NCBI GenBank assembly: GCA_030141605.1
Contig: JAQGDQ010000318.1
Coordinates: forward strand, 1-60,000
Direction: 5' to 3'
From: Tubiluchus corallicola
Taxonomy: Eukaryota > Priapulida > Priapulimorpha > Priapulimorphida > Tubiluchidae
Length of the DNA stretch: 60,000 nt
The notes below the pieces were generated by a model, which was given only the letters and a program-made list of their open reading frames with translations, was not told where the DNA came from and made no database searches. How positions within the stretch are numbered: position 1 is the first letter of the stretch; the number at the start of each line of letters is the position of its first letter. This document shows, piece by piece, positions 25,736-39,200 of this stretch. A program made the translations under genes and the position numbers.

Positions 25736-25870
25736 TAACTAAATGCTGTTCTGCCGGCTCGTGTAAAAACTGTGTAACTTTAACTAAATGCTGTTCTGCC
25801 GGCTCGTGTAAAAACTGTGTAACTTTAACTAAATGCTGTTCTGTGGGTTCGTGTAAAAACTGTGTAACTT
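25736..25870 (+). repeat. Three 45-bp repeats just after AK6, open as a Cys-rich 15-residue motif
   Basis: Units start aaatgctgttctgcc at 25741, 25786 and 25831, 45 bp apart, probably in the AK6 3' UTR. In one plus frame (25660-25914) each encodes TKCCSAGSCKNCVTL, four Cys per 15 residues; the third copy has V for A. That frame overlaps the AK6 end. No independent sign of translation; probably untranslated. Confidence 0.85.
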
Positions 25871-26399
25871 TAAAAAACTCCAAAGTAGCCAGGAGTCGTG
25901 TACAACTTTTTTAGGTGAAATACAACTGCTGGGATCTCGATTTCAAGAATCGACTTGCTCAAGTGCTGTTCTTTTGCAGAATAAGAAATATGACTCAAGT
26001 TTGATCATTTGTAGGTTTGGCTTGCATCCAAATTGCAAGTTAAACCACGGTCGCGATCGGGACCGAATGTAGCAATACGTCGAGTGATTCTATTGTAGTG
26101 TGTTAGAAATAAGAAATACCAGAGTAAACGTATCGCACGTTGAAACATATGCGAAAATCTGCACGATGAAAACATCATTGTTCAAAACACAAGAAAACCC
26201 TCCACTTACATAAAGCTTAAAACGTTTGTCTTCAAATTTTATACCACTTAGGTACTGCCTTTTTGCATACAGGGCTTGCGTCAACAGTGATGCCGAAAAC
26301 TTGTAAATTTAAACTTCTGCGACAACCGACAGCCATTTTTATGATGTCATTTGAAACAAGTTTAGATAACATTGTGCGAAGTTTGAAAAAATAATCAGA

Positions 26400-26860
26400 A
26401 CATTCGTAGCACATACGTTACTAAGTAAAATTTTTAATTGTATCTTGTCAATAAGATTAAAAATGCATTTTTTGACTAGTGAGTGGCTCACGCTGGAGGG
26501 TGAGTCAGCAACATTTTACCAATTGGCACAAACATTTTAAATTATTATTTCTAGCTACATAAGTCTTTACGGCAGGTAAGCGAAATGCTAAGTAATATAG
26601 ATTTGCATGGAAAGTTTTTTGAGAAATAATTTAACATTGCGTTTTCTTCCCTTGATTTACGTTTTACATAGGTGACGTCATGTCATGGCGCCGTCGGAAC
26701 AGTATTGTGGGAAATTTATAATGAAAACAAACAAAACTTCCTTTTAACGTGAGTTTGATGTACGCATAAAAATGCTGTAAAGTAATACAATTTCTTAAGG
26801 CGATTTTTCTGAAACAAACCTACTTCAAGTGCCCCTTTTCTTGTCCTTTAAGTACAGGCT
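26400..26860 (+). repeat. Interspersed repeat, family D, copy 1
   Basis: Inverted copy of 34840-35290: shared blocks include aagtctttacggcaggtaag cgaaatgctaagtaatatag, gacgtcatg, and aacagtattg. A smaller piece recurs at 13330-13380. No coding content. The rest of 25871-27333 shows nothing recognisable. Confidence 0.72.
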
Positions 26861-27333
26861 GTTTTAGATTGGTGAATAATAATTTACGTTAAATCTTTAT
26901 CTTGTTAAAAACTGACTATAGTAATTTTGACAATGTTAGCAATTTGGCTTTTCACTAAACTGCAATTACGTAATGGGTGCACTCTCGTTATTCGCACCTG
27001 AAATGTGGTCATAAGTTGACAACTTAATGTATTGTGTTGCGCAGTCCAAGTAGCCACGGACTATCAAGGATTTGGCCCATGAACAGTTTAACATTTATTA
27101 AACAAAAATACAACAGTACGTATTTAGTACAATTTCTAAGCATTTTTATTTTACAATTTCATATAAATAAATAACTATTCAGTAGACATATTTTGTTTGT
27201 GCATATATCCAAATGCCAGTTATATGTAAAAAATTAACAAAATTAGGTACTGTACAAGAACTGGGTGAAAACAGCAGCTGGCAATACTACCGCCTTTTTT
27301 AAAATTTGCCACCAAGTTTAGACATTCCTTATA

Positions 27334-27429
27334 GGTGGTTGACTTTGGTAACTTTCAGGGTGGTTGACTTTGGTAACTTTCAGGGTGGTTGACTTTGGTA
27401 ACTTTCAGGGTGGTTGACTTTGGTAACTT
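27334..27429. repeat. 25-bp tandem repeat, four copies
   Basis: Perfect or near-perfect ggtggttgactttggtaact ttcag units. The core ttgactttgg-taactt resembles the 3011-3306 array 24 kb away. Confidence 0.93.
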
Positions 27430-27967
27430 ATAGTTCTTCGCCACCCTTTCACCAATCACTGGAATATCATTAACTCAGATAATTTATTCATTTAATAATC
27501 TTGTCACTTTGTATCATACTTTCATATTATCGTTTCATGCTCTGTGTTTTTCTTGTAAAAAAGGTGATAAATAAAGATACTTACTTATGTATGTGTCATG
27601 TCCCATACTTGATAATTTTATCCCCTATCCTGTACTGACTTTTCTGGGACACCCAAATGTTCCGTATTTAGCTCATTTTCCAAATTCCGTAACAAAAATA
27701 CATTTTGCAATAATTTCTCCTCAGAATTTCGTTTAGTTTTCTATACTGCCTGTATTAAATAATAATAATATATCTCCGTTCCGTTGTCTGTATTAAATAG
27801 AAATTTTTAAATGATTTCACTTTCACGGGATTTTTTTAGCTTGTAATTGTATTAAACTTGTAACCCATTGAAGTTCTTGCTTTATGTTTTACACACATGT
27901 CTCTACTTTTCTATGATATATTGGTGTGGGTGTGTAGGCATGTATAAATTTATATACATAGTATAGA

Positions 27968-28520
27968 GACTACGGCCAAATCACGTTGAAAACACCGGTT
28001 CTCCTCTGATCACTGAAGTTAAGCAACGTAGAGCCTGGTTGGTAATTGGATGGGTGAGCCTGGTTAGTACTTGGATGGGTCCTTGCAGGATGCCCACACT
28101 GTATCTCGACACTAGGCGGAGGAGCTGCACAAGCAGCTAACGGCTAGAGGGCGGAGGAGGTCAAGTGACCCTACGGCCTTTTGTAGAGGAGTAAACCTTC
28201 CAAATCAGGAGTGGAGCCCCGAAGGCGGAGCAGTGCAGCATGCTCACTGACTCCGGCAGCTCCTGCAGCCAACCTGGTGCCAAATGTATCACTCCGCTTT
28301 CCTTTGGACTACACCAGGGAGGAAGAGAGGGGGTTCCTGTTGTCTATCTAGGCAACTCGGGATCTCCATACACCTCGCCCAGGCGTGCGCCAAGGATCGG
28401 ACTGCTCAGCCACAGTCGATGCTGCAGCTCCATCAATGTGATCAATAACTGACTCTCTTGGCGCACACTCCATTGTCTTCCGAGACGAAGGATGCCAACA
28501 ACAACAACAACAACAACTAA
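27968..28520 (+). mobile_element. 5S rRNA-derived SINE with rearranged head
   Basis: The 5S-like head (gactacggccaaatcacgtt ... gaagttaagcaacgtagagc) contains a tandem duplication of the gagcctggttNgtaNttgga tgggt segment at about 28033-28081 and then skips the 3' end of 5S, joining the body at gatgcccacactgtatct. The body matches 8799-9340 and ends in a (caa)n tail at 28495-28517. A clear target duplication was not found. Confidence 0.88.
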
Positions 28521-28899
28521 GCATAGAAAGAGGTTTAAGAGTGTCCCGTATTTCTAATTTTCTAATCTGGCAACCCTATGTAAATTGAACAGTAGCATAC
28601 ACAAAGGTACAAGCTCTGCACACCAGATGCTACCAACTGAAGCGTGTGACTCATATCTATGAGCCGTGGAGCTCAGGTGTTTATCTTTCTCAATTAAAAT
28701 CATGTTCGTTTGTGAGCAATTGTTACCTGTCAAAATGAGCGGGAAAGTTTTTATTTCAAAAACCTGCAAATTACTTCCCCGCGTAATAAATTAGTTCCTC
28801 ACATAAAAATCTCGATACTTTAGGTAGGACAGAATGGCATACTGTGTAGCAACTATTGCTGTGCAACTAAGTAGCTAAGCAGGCGATAACGATTTAAAC

Positions 28900-29450
28900 T
28901 AATGGACGTTTTTGACTGTGTCAGAAACTGTGGTGAGATTCTGCTTCTGTGACAGGAGATGCTTTAATGACAGCTTTTGTTTTGTATTTACAAATAAAAA
29001 TTGTTTTCAAAATAATCAACAACAATTTTCTTTTTGCCCCCTACCGGGTCAAGAGTCAACTAATCTGGGAGTAACTCATACCATTCCATTGTGCTCAACA
29101 ACACCTTTCATTTGACATAGTACAAGTTACGGTTACTTGACACTGGAAGCAAAGCGTCCCAACCAGCAAGCTCGCCCCCCCTCCCACAGCGGGGACAGGA
29201 GTCAACCTAAATTAGCGAAACCAAAATTCGTCTCATCGAGCCCTTTCATTTGATGTATTACACGACAACGTTACTCGAAACTTGAAGCATTGGTGTAACT
29301 GCCCCCCCCCCCCCGATTTTGGTTTTCGCCCCTACCGAAAATTCTTCCCATACGCAAATGGCTCATTTTCAGCCGGGCACAACAACTCGACACTATCTAG
29401 CTACATATCAAAAATTGTGACCCTAACTCAAAAATTGTAGGAGGAGATAC
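28900..29450. repeat. Imperfect tandem duplication of ~150 bp, otherwise unknown
   Basis: Two segments (about 29030-29150 and 29170-29290) share ggagtcaac...cctttcatttga...gttactNgaaNctNgaagc. A poly-C run (about 29301-29314) follows. From 29451 to 29650 no feature is seen. Confidence 0.5.
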
Positions 29451-29654
29451 AGCCTAATAAAAAACCAACAAGCCCAGCCCACTCTGTAACCTTTGACCCA
29501 GTTCCTTGTGACTTTGAATAAACTCCATCTTGTGCGTTTAAATATTACTGCGTAGCATGGTTTAGAATTATCCTGCTCTCCATTGACCTCCTAAACTAGA
29601 CGTTTAATACGTATCGGCTATCACACGGCAACAAAGCCACTATATCAATGCATT

Positions 29655-30095
29655 CTTACAGGCCTAACCAGGGGCATATAAGGGCTTTACGATGCCCTAG
29701 GCTGATGGTTCTGTCCCGCTCACTTCTATTGTGAATTTATGGTTGCTTAAAGTAACGTGCAGATTGAACAATTGTCGTGTACTGGAAGCACTATTAACTT
29801 AGTTTCTATATTGTCATTATTGGTTTTATGTATTTGCATAGCGCTTACATTCAAGCAGGCTGCACAACTGTTTGTTGTGTAATACCTTGCACCTGCTCGT
29901 TATGTGGCACTTATATAGAAGCTGAACTTAGTAACTGCATGTGGTGTGTTATAAAATGCGCCCTTTATATGAATATGAAAGTATACACATTTTCCGAGGA
30001 GAATAAGAATTTTTTCTAAAATGTCACACCCCTCAAGCTTTGGCGCCCTAGGCTATAGCCAAGTTAGCCTATTGGTTAATACGCTTCTGGGACTA
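29655..30095 (+). repeat. ~440-bp interspersed repeat, family E, copy 1
   Basis: Matches 36590-37015 in reverse over its full length (gctttacgatgccctaggct at one end, cgccctaggctatagccaag ttagcctattggtt at the other). Unidentified short transposon; terminal repeats and target duplication are not clear. Confidence 0.75.
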
Positions 30096-30208
30096 ATTAA
30101 TATCTATTACAGATTTGCTTTCTGCTCACTAATGAATTCGCTTGAGATCATATCTATCACAGCAGATCACAGACTAGCAAAACAAGAAACAATTTCAGCA
30201 CAAATAGC

Positions 30209-33200
30209 TTATAGTTTGTTCGCAAAACCGGCTTGAAATGGCAGTTTCAAATCCGTCGTTTTGTCTTTGACGCCAGATGCCGTCACGGCAGCCGTCAGCT
30301 GTTCTGTCGTCAAGATCTTTTCATGTTGTAGAGCAAAGAGCAGCTGTTGCCTTGAAACACCGACAAAATTATTTCGAAGAAAAGCCGGAAAGCCGTAGCC
30401 GTTGTCCATGGTGTACAGGGGGATGGTCAGCAATCCCATTACCTGGAAGAAAAATTAGATTATAAATTTAAAAAAGTAAAAAAACTTGGCATTATTTTTG
30501 TCTTTCTCTGTTTTGATACAGAATTTGGAAGATGATAATCAGACAAGGGACTAGGTAGAGTTTCCACACTCGTTACAACAGCAGAAACCACACTCGTTGC
30601 AAGGGACTAGGTAGAGTTTCCACACTCGTTACAAGGGACTAGGCAGAGTTTCCACACTCGTTACAAGGGACTACGTAGTGTTTCCACACTCGTTACAAAG
30701 GACTAGGTAGAGTTTCCACACTCGTTACATAGGACTAGGTAGAGTTTCCGCACTCGTTACAAAAGACTAGGTAGAGTTTCCACACTCGTTACAAAGGACT
30801 AGGTAGAGTTTCCACACTCGTTACAAGGGACTAGGTAGAGTTTCCACACTCGTTACAAGGGACTAGGTAGAGTTTCCACACTCGTTACAAGGGACTAGGT
30901 AGAGTTTCCACACTCGTTACAAAGGACTAGGTAGAGTTTCCACACTCGTTACAAGGGACTAGGTAGAGTTTCCACACTCGTTGCAAGGGACTAGGTAGAG
31001 TTTCCACACTCTTTACAAGAGACTAGGTAGAGTTTCCACACTCGTTACAAGGGACTAGGTAGAGTTTCCACACTCGTTACAAGGGACTAGGTAGAGTTTC
31101 CACACTCGTTACAAGGGACTAGGTAGAGTTTCCACACTCGTTACAAGGGACTAGGTAGAGTTTCCACACTCGTTACAAAGGACTAGGTAGAGTTTCCACA
31201 CTCGTTACATAGGACTAGGTAGAGTTTCCGCACTCGTTACAAAGGACTAGGTAGAGTTTCCACACTCGTTACAAAGGACTAGGTAGAGTTTCCACCTCGT
31301 TACAGGACAGGTTCCACACTCGTTACAAGGACTGGTAGAGTTTCCACACTCGTTACAAGGACTAGGTAGAGTTTCCACTCGTTACAAGGACTAGGTAGAG
31401 TTTCCACCTCGTTACAAGGGACTAGGTAGAGTTTCCACACTCGTTACAAGGGACTAGGTAGAGTTTCCACACTCGTTACAAGGGACGGTAGAGTTTCCAC
31501 ACTCGTTACAAGGGACTAGGTAGAGTTTCCACACTCGTTACAAGGGACTAGGTAGAGTTTCCACACTCGTTACAAGGGACTAGGTAGAGTTTCCACACTC
31601 GTTACAAGGGACTAGGTAGAGTTTCCACACTCGTTACAAAGGACTAGGTAGAGTTTCCACACTCGTTACAAAGGACTAGGTAGAGTTTCCACACTCGTTA
31701 CAAAGGACTAGGTAGAGTTTCCACACTCGTTACAAAGGACTAGGTAGAGTTTCCACACTCGTTACAAGGGACTAGGTAGAGTTTCCACACTCGTTACAAA
31801 GGACTAGGTAGAGTTTCCACACTCGTTACAAGGGACTAGGTAGAGTTTCCACACTCGTTACAAGGGACTAGGTAGAGTTTCCACACTCGTTACAAGGGAC
31901 TAGGTAGAGTTTCCACACTCGTTACAAGGGACTAGGTAGAGTTTCCACACTCGTTACAAGGGACTAGGTAGAGTTTCCACACTCGTTACAAGGGACTAGG
32001 TAGAGTTTCCACACTCGTTACAAAGGACTAGGTAGAGTTTCCACACTCGTTGCAAGGGACTAGGTAGAGTTTCCACACTCGTTACAAAGGACTAGGTAGA
32101 GTTTCCACACTCGTTACAAAGGACTAGGTAGAGTTTCCACACTCGTTACAAGGGACTAGGTAGAGTTTCCACACTCGTTACAAGGGACTAGGTAGAGTTT
32201 CCACACTCGTTACAAGAGACTAGGTAGAGTTTCCACACTCGTTACAAGGGACTAGGTAGAGTTTTCACACTCGTTACAAGGGACTAGGTAGAGTTTCCAC
32301 ACTCGTTACAAGAGACTAGGTAGAGTTTCCACACTCGTTACAAGGGACTAGGTAGAGTTTTCACACTCGTTACAAGGGACTAGGTAGAGTTTCCACACTC
32401 GTTACAAGGGACTAGGTAGAGTTTCCACACTCGTTACAAAGGACTAGGTAGAGTTTCCACACTCGTTACAAGGGACTAGGTAGAGTTTCCACACTCATTA
32501 CAAGGGACTAGGTAGAGTTTCCACACTCGTTACAAGGGACTAGGTAGAGTTTCCACACTCGTTAGAAAGGACTAGGTAGAGTTTCCACACTCGTTGCAAG
32601 GGACTAGGTAGAGTTTCCACACTCGTTACAAGAACAACAGAAACCACAGTCATTACTAATAGATATATGCCACAATCCAGGCCTTTCTTGAATAGCTAAT
32701 TCTGGCAGCTGTGGTTTTAGTCTTTCCTAATATTTGATCTCAATCCGTATTATTTTTATCTGCATGAATCTGCTATTAAACACAGCCTGTTTTGCACCAA
32801 ACGGCATTGGGTGAGACCAGCCGAGTGGTCACGGCGTGTGCCTGACTTTGATGTTAACCTGTACGAGGTTTGATTGGAAAATAAAGATGTGTTGGCGGTC
32901 AAGAAAAACTGATTTTGGGCGATTATATCGGTCATACATTACTATCCTCCAAAACACTACGAAGCTACCTAATATCAAATGTGCATCATTAGTTATCAGC
33001 TAGCTTCTGATTCTTCATAGATTTGGTCACTTTGCGACATCGTAGAATGCAATTGCGATACTCATTACGATCAGCACAGCCATTGCTTTTGCCTTTGTAA
33101 GATTCGCATACAGTAAGCCCCGCATAACTCCAACCGGACCGAATAAACTCAGAGTTAGACGATGTTGACCAGCATAGAAACTCTAAACCTTCTCCAGACG

Positions 33201-36200
33201 GCGAGCTAAATAGAAGGCAGAAAGTCAACCCTTCTATGCATAAACGACGAGATTTGATGACAATTACGTAAAGAATTACAAATTATGTAGTGAAACGAGA
33301 TTTTTTTCAGGTTAAAGAGGGACACGTACACAACACTGTTAATCAATATGACAGTGAGGCCACCAATGTCTTACATACTGCAGTTCATTGTTTGACTGAT
33401 TGTTGCCAACTGAGACTTTCCCGGTGCTGTGGAGATTGCTGGCATCTATTAGAATTAAATAGAACATTGTAGAATGTTCCATTAGAATAATCGTCTTACC
33501 GTGTAGAATGTTCTAGAAAGAAACATCTGGAATGTTCCCTGGCACCCTATATAAGGCGAAGCAGGCCGCTGAGACACGCAGATTCACACGGACGCCACTT
33601 ACACATTCTCTTGTATACTTGTATTTTCAGATACACTCAAACGTTTTCCAGATTTTCACGTTTAGTGTAAACATTTCGCGTTCCTTCATACGTTTGTGTT
33701 GTAGAATTCTCGCTTAATAAACTAGTTAATTTGACGAAGTGTTTTCTGGATTTCTCTACGAGCCTTCCGAGAGAAACAAAGCACAACACCCGGAAAGATG
33801 AATCCTGGAGAAAATAATCGTTACACGACTTATAATGCATCAGAATTTTCCCGGAAGATGATACTGTTTTTGAGTTGTACAAAACATTTCATTTTTCTAG
33901 AGCACAAATTGCATTTTTGAGTTAGGCAAAGTAAATTACACGTATTTTGATCAAATGGACCATAATTTTTATTTGAGTCAGACAAAATGTTGAGTTATAC
34001 TGAGGTTACTGTAGCTACGTATTAGAAGCCAGTAAGTAATTTCTGAGTCTACTAAGTTCTTCTATGTAATAAACTTAGGATTAAGTTCTACATAGAATGG
34101 AAGACAACCTAAAGCAGGGGTGTGCAAATTATCTGACTAGCCGGGCCACATTAAACATTCCCACAATTCCTGCGGGCCACAGGCAGTTTAATCAAGGAGC
34201 CAAGTACAGAAGGGCCTAATAACAATTTTTTGCATCCGACCTGCGTACATCATTACTACTACACTCAAGAAAGTATTTTAGAAGTTATTAAAATTTATAT
34301 TACAAACCATATATTTCTACTTTCAGGACAGATAGTGGTAATTTCATTACTATGCATATTAGTAATGTGTATCACACAGTCTGTGTAGTACAGTGACATT
34401 AAGCTACAACCGTCTTGTAAGGGTTAATGGCATCCGATCTAGTAGAAAAAACTACCTGCACTATCTTTGGGATCGTGGCACGGACTTCAGCTGGATACAC
34501 TCAATTAATCGCCCGGGCCGCACTTTCATTAGGTTGACAAATCTTTTCGCGGGCCGCATAAATTCTCTCGGCGGGCCGCAATTTGCACACCCCTGGCCTA
34601 AAGAAATTAACCGATGTCAACAGAGCACATTTAATTTTACCTCTGTACCGTAATCCTGTGACTCGTGTGCGGCTCTAATAATTCCATTCAGCTGTTCTAA
34701 TGTAACCTCCATGGCATAGAAGTGAAAGCATATGTGTCTCTCACTGTCCAACAGGCTCAGAACATGGTGACTCCTGCCTACGTGAAACCTTAAGGTAAGA
34801 AAACTTTCATATTTATATATGCAAAAAAATATATGTAAAAAGACAAGAAAAGGGGTGCCTGAAATAGGTTTCAGAAAAATCTTAAAAATTATACTAGTTT
34901 ATAGTAATTTTATGCGTACATCGTACACGCGCTGAAAGGAATTTTTGTTTGTTTTCATTTTAATCTCCCTCAATACTGTTCCGATGGTGCCATTACAAGA
35001 CGTCATGACGCCTCGTAAATCAGAGGGAGAAAAGGAAATGTTACATTATGACACAAAAAACTTCCCATGCAAATCTATATTACTTAGCATTTCGCTTACC
35101 TGCTGGAAAGACTTATGTAACTAGAAATATAAATTTAAAATGAATGTGCCAGTTGGTAAACCTCCAGGGTGCACCACTCACTAACCAAACATGTAATTTA
35201 ATCTTATTGACAAGCTACAATAATTTTAAATTTTACTAAATTAGCAACATGTATGCTACGAATGCTTTGATTATTTTTTAAAACTTAACTTAATGTTATC
35301 TAAACTTGTTTCAAATCAAAATTGCTGTGCATAACGGTCGTCGCAGGAGTTTAAATTTACAAGTTTTAAACAGTGTGATTTCATGTTTGCACCCAGTTAC
35401 ATGCAGTTTGCCATTTGCCAGTTAGATGGACACAGTGCCCTTCATCTCGGAAATGTATTGCACAAAAAAAAACAGGCAATGTAGCTCTCAGTTCATTTCT
35501 GATACGTTACACATTTGAGGTGAAATCGCATGATGACACGTCGGCAAACTAGGAATTTAAATTTTTAAACATAAATTTAGCAGTTTTTGAATATCACAAC
35601 CAATGTTGTACAGTAGCACTTCATTTCAATTTTTGCTTTTGCTAATGTGTGCAACAAGCTCTCGTGGAATATTTGTGCCGTTACAAAATCATATTCAGTT
35701 CTGACGTCATCGCTTGGTGTGCTCTCCACTGAAATACCATAATTAAGCTTTTAATAGACTCAAATGCTTAACTCTCTTCAAAAATGCCTGGTACAGGCCA
35801 CTTCCATTCAAGTATACATAAAAACTATCAGTAATTGATTGAAATAATTCCACATAATTGACTCAATGTTTTTCCTTCACATACTTAAGATAAGACATTT
35901 GTATGTGCCCAAATAACCTTTCCTACTTTTACGTCGTCTTTAGTTCATTTAATTATCAGCAAATTTTGGCATTATTGTTAAGTGTTAAAATGTATGCATT
36001 TTTCCAAACTTTAAAATAGAATAGGATATAAAAAACATTCTGTTTTTATTTAAATAAACAGATATATGTACGTAAGAAATAAACTACCTCCATTTTTAAT
36101 TATCTTTGTTAGTAATATATTTGTGGATTATAATTTAACTAACTGTAACCATATGACTACAGGTGCTCAGATAAAAATTCATTTTGTGCTTACAGTTATT

Positions 36201-39200
36201 ACAACAACATCATCATCATCATCATCATCATCATATGCCTGTCACGTCTATTGTAGACATTGGGCAGGCAGAATTCCAAAATAAAAGAAATCTGCCTTCA
36301 GACAGGTAAACGCATCAGTAATCCAGCAAAAAACTAGACACTGCTACGCCAGTGGCTTGTCAGCACCACTTCCGACAATAGATGATTTGCTAAATACTGA
36401 CAATGTAAGTAATCTTTTCTAAACCTGGAGAGCATAGATATAATGTTGATTGGGCTAACGCTAATGAAGGTCAGTTATCCAATTACAGGCATTGTACACA
36501 TACTGCTTAACTAGGTATAGCGATACCGTACAGCGCGCTACTTTGTAATGATGTGTACTGTGAAAACGAGCAACGATAAATGAGTGTATTAACCAATGGG
36601 TTTACTGGGCTATATAGCCTAGGGTGCCAAAGTGTGAGGGACGTCACGTTTTAGAAAAAATAGAAAAAAATTATTATCATCGGAAAACGTGTATACTTTC
36701 ATATTCATATAAAGTATGCAATTTATAACACACCACAGGCAGTTAGTGAGAGCAGCTTTTATATAAGTGCCACATAATGAACAGGTGCAAGATATTACAC
36801 AACAAGCATTGTGCAGCCTGCTTGAATATAAGCTCTCTGCAAATACGTGTAAATAATAATGACCACATAGAAACTAGGTTAATAGTGTTTCTAATACACC
36901 ACAAGTAATTGTTTGATCTACTCATTACATAAGCAACTATAAATTCACAATAGAGATGGATGGAACAAAGATATCCGGCTAGGGCGTCGTAAAGTCTTGT
37001 TACACCCCTGACTATCTCCAACAATGTATGAAAATTAACTTGTACGGTTTGTGTGTGAACTTCAAACCTTTCCAGATTAAGGTTAATCTCCTCATGTAAT
37101 TCCCGGTTTAGCCCGCCTTCACAGGATTCCCCGGCATCGATCAAGCCTCCAGAGAAGCCAAGACAGCCGTCGTATCTCGCTTCCATCTGGAATGTAAAAA
37201 AACTGACAATGACACCAGCAAACCAATGTACAGCGTTAAAAACATAGAAATGTAGGAAAAAATGTACAGCATTAAAATCATTGTCATTTGATCAATTACC
37301 AAGATTAAGGTGGTTTAATCCACACAGCCTTAACCCACAGGATTGTACCGTAAAATGTGTAAGTAGTATACATTAATTGCGTAAATGTAATTTAAATTAC
37401 AGACTTTTGTTGACTTTCAGATACACATGTAAACTTGCCAGCATACAGTAGGCACCGGGTGGGTTACTTAGTTTACAGAGTTCGCTCAGTAAGTCAAAAA
37501 AGGTTGTTGAAGCACTTGGCAGAATAACTGTTTATATTGTACAGTAACCAGATGATGCCATTTTTCACCAAAATGAGAGCGTCCAAGCGTGAAGTGATCG
37601 CGATTTTTAATTGCAATTATTAATTACACGAGGCGCTTATCACAATTTCATTGCTGAAACTTTCTAACATTTTTCTCAAATATTAGAATAAACTCAACTT
37701 CCCAAGAGACTTTGCTTTTGCGTTCAGGGGTAACTTAATTCTAGAACTGAACAATTTTTGCCTTTAGTTTGATAACGTACAAAAGCCATATCTTGAAAAC
37801 GATTTAAAATCTATAAACTCGTTACTTTCACAGCCAAAAGCTAATGTAATGTAATATCATGCTGTGAAACCTCAATTTTGCAATGCACTTGCTTCTAATA
37901 CTATTGCATTCGAAACTTCGGCCATTTTTTTCTGTTCCGCACGATATGAAAATATAACAAAGCATTGGCTTTACCTTATCAGTTTCAAACAAATATGTAA
38001 TTGGAAAATTCCTAGCAATTTAACTGGCATGTGAGCACAAAAAGTGAAATTTTGGTCTAAGGGAAGCGTAATGTAGGCAGTTATTATACATGTATTGCTA
38101 ATTAAAAGAAAGGACAAGTCACTTGGCATATTGTGCTAATTTTACTATTGTGACTTTAACGTAGAAAAGTATAACAAAGAAATTTCCCAAAAATCAGCCT
38201 GTAAAGCTTAAAATGAAATTACACTACTAGTGTTCAGCAGTAGATTATGGCCAATGTTTATGCAAAATGCAAAATTAACTATCAAATTTTTTTGCAAAAA
38301 AACTTGTACTTTTGACGGAAATTGAGAGTGAAATGCCATTCTTCAGTTGATGAAGCATGCAAGCATGAAATGATCACGATTTTAATTTGACTTTACACTT
38401 TACACGAGATGTTTTTCACACTTTTATTATAAAATCCTTCTAACATTTTTTGCGAGAATAGAAATACAGTCCCAGAGGGCGTGCATTTCCTTTGACTCTC
38501 TGTACGAAATTATTAGAGGAATTTGGGGTCCCCAACTTGCAGTTGTCAGAGTCTAAGAAACATCAAACATAAATTTATTACATTTGTAGTTTTCCACCAA
38601 ATGTGAGAAAATTTCAACAATTTTTCGACTTGTAGACAGGTGCAGAACATTACAAAACGCACAAAATAAATACACAGAAAGAAGATACGTGACATTACGC
38701 AGTAGTGGCCAAAGTAATTTGGTTAAGCAACAAGATTATTGATAAGGCTGAGGCAGGTTGTGGCAAAGATATTTTTCTAGCAAACATTACTAAAGGTCTA
38801 AAATGACAGAAATTTAGTCATAAACAAAATACTGCAGTGAACTTTGATATTTTATGCTACCAAAAACACTACAATTTTACTGAACTATATTGATTTAGTA
38901 CGCCTATTAAATTTACGACCCACTCAGACTGTCATATCACCAGTTTAGATGAAATCGATTTAGAAACAACGTCACTCAAGGAAATACATATTCTTGTGAT
39001 CGAAAAGGTGTCGAAGTATAAGGTAGGTTTTGAAATTGTTAGTATGATAATGTAAAGTCTTTGCAGATTTATTTTGTCGAGATAAAGTTTTTGTTGAAAT
39101 GTAGTTAATGCCTTTAGGGTTGCTCCAGAAATTATACTTCCGTCACAGTAATTGTTAAAAGGAGGCAATGGCGATAACTATTGTCGCTGTCATGCTATTG

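Noticed and set aside
36743-37186. 147-codon continuous NUDT16 frame
   Set aside because: Only the first 119 bp is the Nudix exon; beyond the gtttga donor it reads into intron and repeat family E. The spliced version restores the family spacing.
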